Shown here: piece by piece, positions 62,001-64,000 of the stretch
Layout of the letters: each line of letters starts with the position of its first letter
Numbering within the stretch: position 1 is the stretch's first letter
Source: Stercorarius parasiticus
Taxonomy: Eukaryota; Chordata; Aves; Charadriiformes; Stercorariidae
NCBI GenBank assembly: GCA_013396915.1
Contig: VWZL01002012.1
Coordinates: 248,001-312,000, forward strand
Length of the DNA stretch: 64,000 bases
Direction of reading: 5' to 3'
The notes under the pieces: model-generated
Databases searched by the model: none
Seen by the model: only the letters and a program-made list of their open reading frames with translations
What the model was told of the DNA's origin: nothing
Program-made: the position numbers and the translations under genes

Positions 62001-63202
62001 GCCACCGTGGTTCAGAGGTCTGCATCTCAAAGAACCTTTGGTTCATTTTGGGTCTATCTGGAGTGGAGAAAGTCTGGGCAGCTGGAGTCATTCCAAAGCA
62101 GTTCATCAATCCGTAATGTTTTCAAGAAAGTTTTATTTTGCCGCTGTGTCTACTAAAGAGTTTAAGGCTGCCCTGGCAGAGGATCAAAACCTGTTATTTG
62201 GTACTATACTGACTTCATAAGGGTTTGCAGCATGGACTCAATTAAGTCTAAAAAATCAGGAAGGTGTGTCTTTCTGGTCTTTACATTAAATGCATACTGT
62301 ATCTCCAGTATTCTGGAGTTGAACATATGCCATGTTTTGAAGCCAGTATATTTGAAGGCCCACAAAAAAATATACTATGCTACATATCATATATCTCCTG
62401 GAAACAACCTAAGTTAATTATATCTTCTCCTGCCATGAGAGATGCTAGTAAGTACTTCCAGTAAAAGAGCATATAAAGGTGAATCCTAAAAGCAAGGGCA
62501 AAGAATTGTAGAATATTATTATTTATCATTGACTAACATTGCAAAACTCTCCGTCTTCATTTCATTGGAACCCTGGCTGAGTGTTGAAAGACATAATAAA
62601 AACAATCAGTATATTCTCATTTTTCTGTGTGAAAAGATGAAGTCATGGCATATGGTCAGCTCACCAGTGCTGTTAATAATAAACCACAGATAATTAAGCA
62701 CTGATTTATTCCTCTACGTAAGTGAAACAAATTGCTTTAACGGCTTTTGCTGAGGACCATCTAGTCAGATGGATTATGTATAGGAAGTTCAAACTAAAAA
62801 TTATTAGAGATCATATTTCAGTGTGGTGGAGGTTTATGGTAGAAACAATTAGAAACCTAACAGAATGTGTCCTGTATTCTCTTTGATGGAAAATCAGATA
62901 TTAATCTGGGGAAAAGTCTAATTCTCAACACAGCTGCTCCCCTTGCTCTGGTGCACCAGATTTAAGCTGGATAAAAATGGAAACATGTTTAAAAAATTGA
63001 TCATAGCTTATAATAGCAATAATCACCTTGAAATTGGTTGTTACTACAGTTAATGAACAGAGTATTAGAGCATAAAATGCCCTCAGATTCCCTCAGGCTA
63101 TTAACTAACAAGCTGGTTGTTAACTGCTGGTCAGATAGTATCTTTATTTGGTGACTGACTGTCTTTCAAAGACATGGAGCAGATCCTGGGAAGCTGTGGA
63201 TT

Positions 63203-63221
63203 GGGGTGGGGTGGGATGGGG
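63203..63221 (+). other. Canonical G-quadruplex motif
   Basis: G tracts of four, four, three and four bases are separated by loops T, T and AT. This is the strongest of three plus-strand quadruplex motifs because its loops are the shortest, which usually favours stability. Confidence 0.85.
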
Positions 63222-63343
63222 TGCTTGCTCGGGGTAGTGGCAGGAATAGAGGGGACCTTGCACAGATTATCTCCATTGCGAGACTCCCCTTTCCCCACAT
63301 CTGCAGTCCAGTTCCTCCAGAGCATCTTTATCCGTGCGTGTGA

Positions 63344-63988
63344 AAGCCATGCTGTGAGCTCCCACCAGGGTTTGCCCAGGGAAGGTTTTTCCCCCAGATG
63401 AGGCAGGGCAGCCTGTGGTGGGGTGCTGGGGGGGTCCCATGCAGGCAGCCGCTGGGGCTCTTTCAAGCACAGGCTTGGGATGGAGAGAACTCTTCCCTTT
63501 TCAGAAATGTATCCTGGCATATTTTCACTCTCACTGATAGCAGTACTGTATTGTGGCAACAGAAAGGATGGTACAAATTTAAATCCCAAAATAGGATGAG
63601 AAAAGGGAATGAATCCCAAGCTTTGCCCCTAAGCACATTCAGCAATGGGTGCACTCTGTACACAAAAGCAAGTTCCAGCTTTTTAAATGTTTTACTGCCT
63701 CTGTGGTTGTATTTGTTTTGTCCATTTTGCTTTTTGGTTTTGCTGGTCAAATGCCTTTCTACACTTGGAGGAAAGGCTCTGCATTCATGTACTAGCAGGA
63801 TATTTGGTAAACTGGCTTGTGCACTGAGCTGCGCCTTCCTTCAAAGGCTGCAGATCTCTGAACTGAAATCCTCGCTCAGTCTTGTGATACCAGACTACCA
63901 CCAGCTTTCTTGCTCTGACTCTGACAGTTTTTTGTTAAAAATACCATTGGACACACACTCCACGTTCTCCAGGAGGCCACCAGATTAA
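63344..63988 (+). other. Unassigned open reading frame, probably non-coding
   Basis: A frame stays open from 63344 (after TGA at 63341) to TAA at 63986, with the first ATG at 63398 giving 196 codons. The predicted peptide has one hydrophobic stretch, FLNVLLPLWLYLFCPFCFLV, near residues 94-113, which could be read as a membrane segment, but no family signature, no signal peptide and no conserved motif that I recognise. An overlapping minus-strand frame of 162 codons shows that local GC content lowers stop density. It has no visible splice context, and I consider it most likely spurious. Confidence 0.12.
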
Positions 63989-64000
63989 ATAACATTATTT

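Larger units (their letters stand above)
55363..64000. other. Unassigned noncoding stretch
   Basis: No recognised gene. Two good palindromic elements lie at 58303 and 58937, a GGA microsatellite at 58650 and a G-quadruplex motif at 63203. AT-rich pieces such as 56640-56920 have a plausible conserved texture but no specific motif. The right end from about 63180 is GC-richer, which lengthens open frames on both strands there. Confidence 0.6.

Noticed and set aside
1..64000. LTR retrotransposons or endogenous retroviral sequence
   Set aside because: No LTR pair, primer-binding site, or gag/pol/env-like frame was seen anywhere in the window.
1..64000. CRISPR arrays, operons, prokaryotic-type systems
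   Set aside because: CR1 and MIR repeats show vertebrate nuclear DNA; no regularly spaced direct repeats are present.

Overview
This window looks like gene-free DNA, either intergenic or deep intronic, from a bird. The strongest clue is a CR1 LINE at 42558-43300. It ends in the octamer-type 3' tail (ATTCTGTG repeated) typical of avian CR1 elements. The DNA is also poor in interspersed repeats and moderately AT-rich. I found no recognisable protein-coding exon, rRNA, tRNA or CRISPR array. The open frames are short and match no protein family I know. The longest one is simply antisense to the CR1 element. I cannot name the species, chromosome or neighbouring genes.

Layout. 1-12.8 kb is unassigned sequence with three probable MIR-type SINE remnants (about 4.6, 11.8 and 12.7 kb), T-rich tracts and a small nested palindrome. 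12.8-21.3 kb holds a block that looks like a conserved noncoding element (about 13.2-13.6 kb), a diverged pair of 87-bp repeats 1.2 kb apart (18.1 and 19.3 kb), and a fragment of an old dispersed repeat. 21.3-35 kb holds a very old minus-strand CR1-like remnant, further element-like AT-rich blocks (24.3-24.8 and 27.4-27.6 kb), an AT palindromic microsatellite (26.56-26.64 kb), a small CpG cluster (33.7-33.9 kb) and a MIR remnant (34.95-35.08 kb). 35-42.3 kb is the emptiest part. 42.3-43.3 kb has a MIR remnant followed by the clear 5'-truncated CR1 with a broken ORF2 end. 43.3-59 kb carries most copies of a short palindromic, MITE-like repeat, plus a second, minus-strand CR1 reverse-transcriptase fragment at about 55.0-55.4 kb. 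59-64 kb is unassigned, apart from a canonical G-quadruplex motif and one longer-than-expected open frame near the right end.

No operon or pathway can be described. The two most interesting observations are the scattered family of 75-90 bp palindromic elements (best copies at 49301-49390, 58303-58378, 58937-59020, 25705-25792 and 44249-44333), and several AT-rich blocks with retained CpGs and homeodomain/POU-like motifs that may be regulatory. The repeat family may already be catalogued and the regulatory reading is inference. Both need alignments that I could not run. All family assignments for repeats rest on remembered consensus sequences, not on a search.
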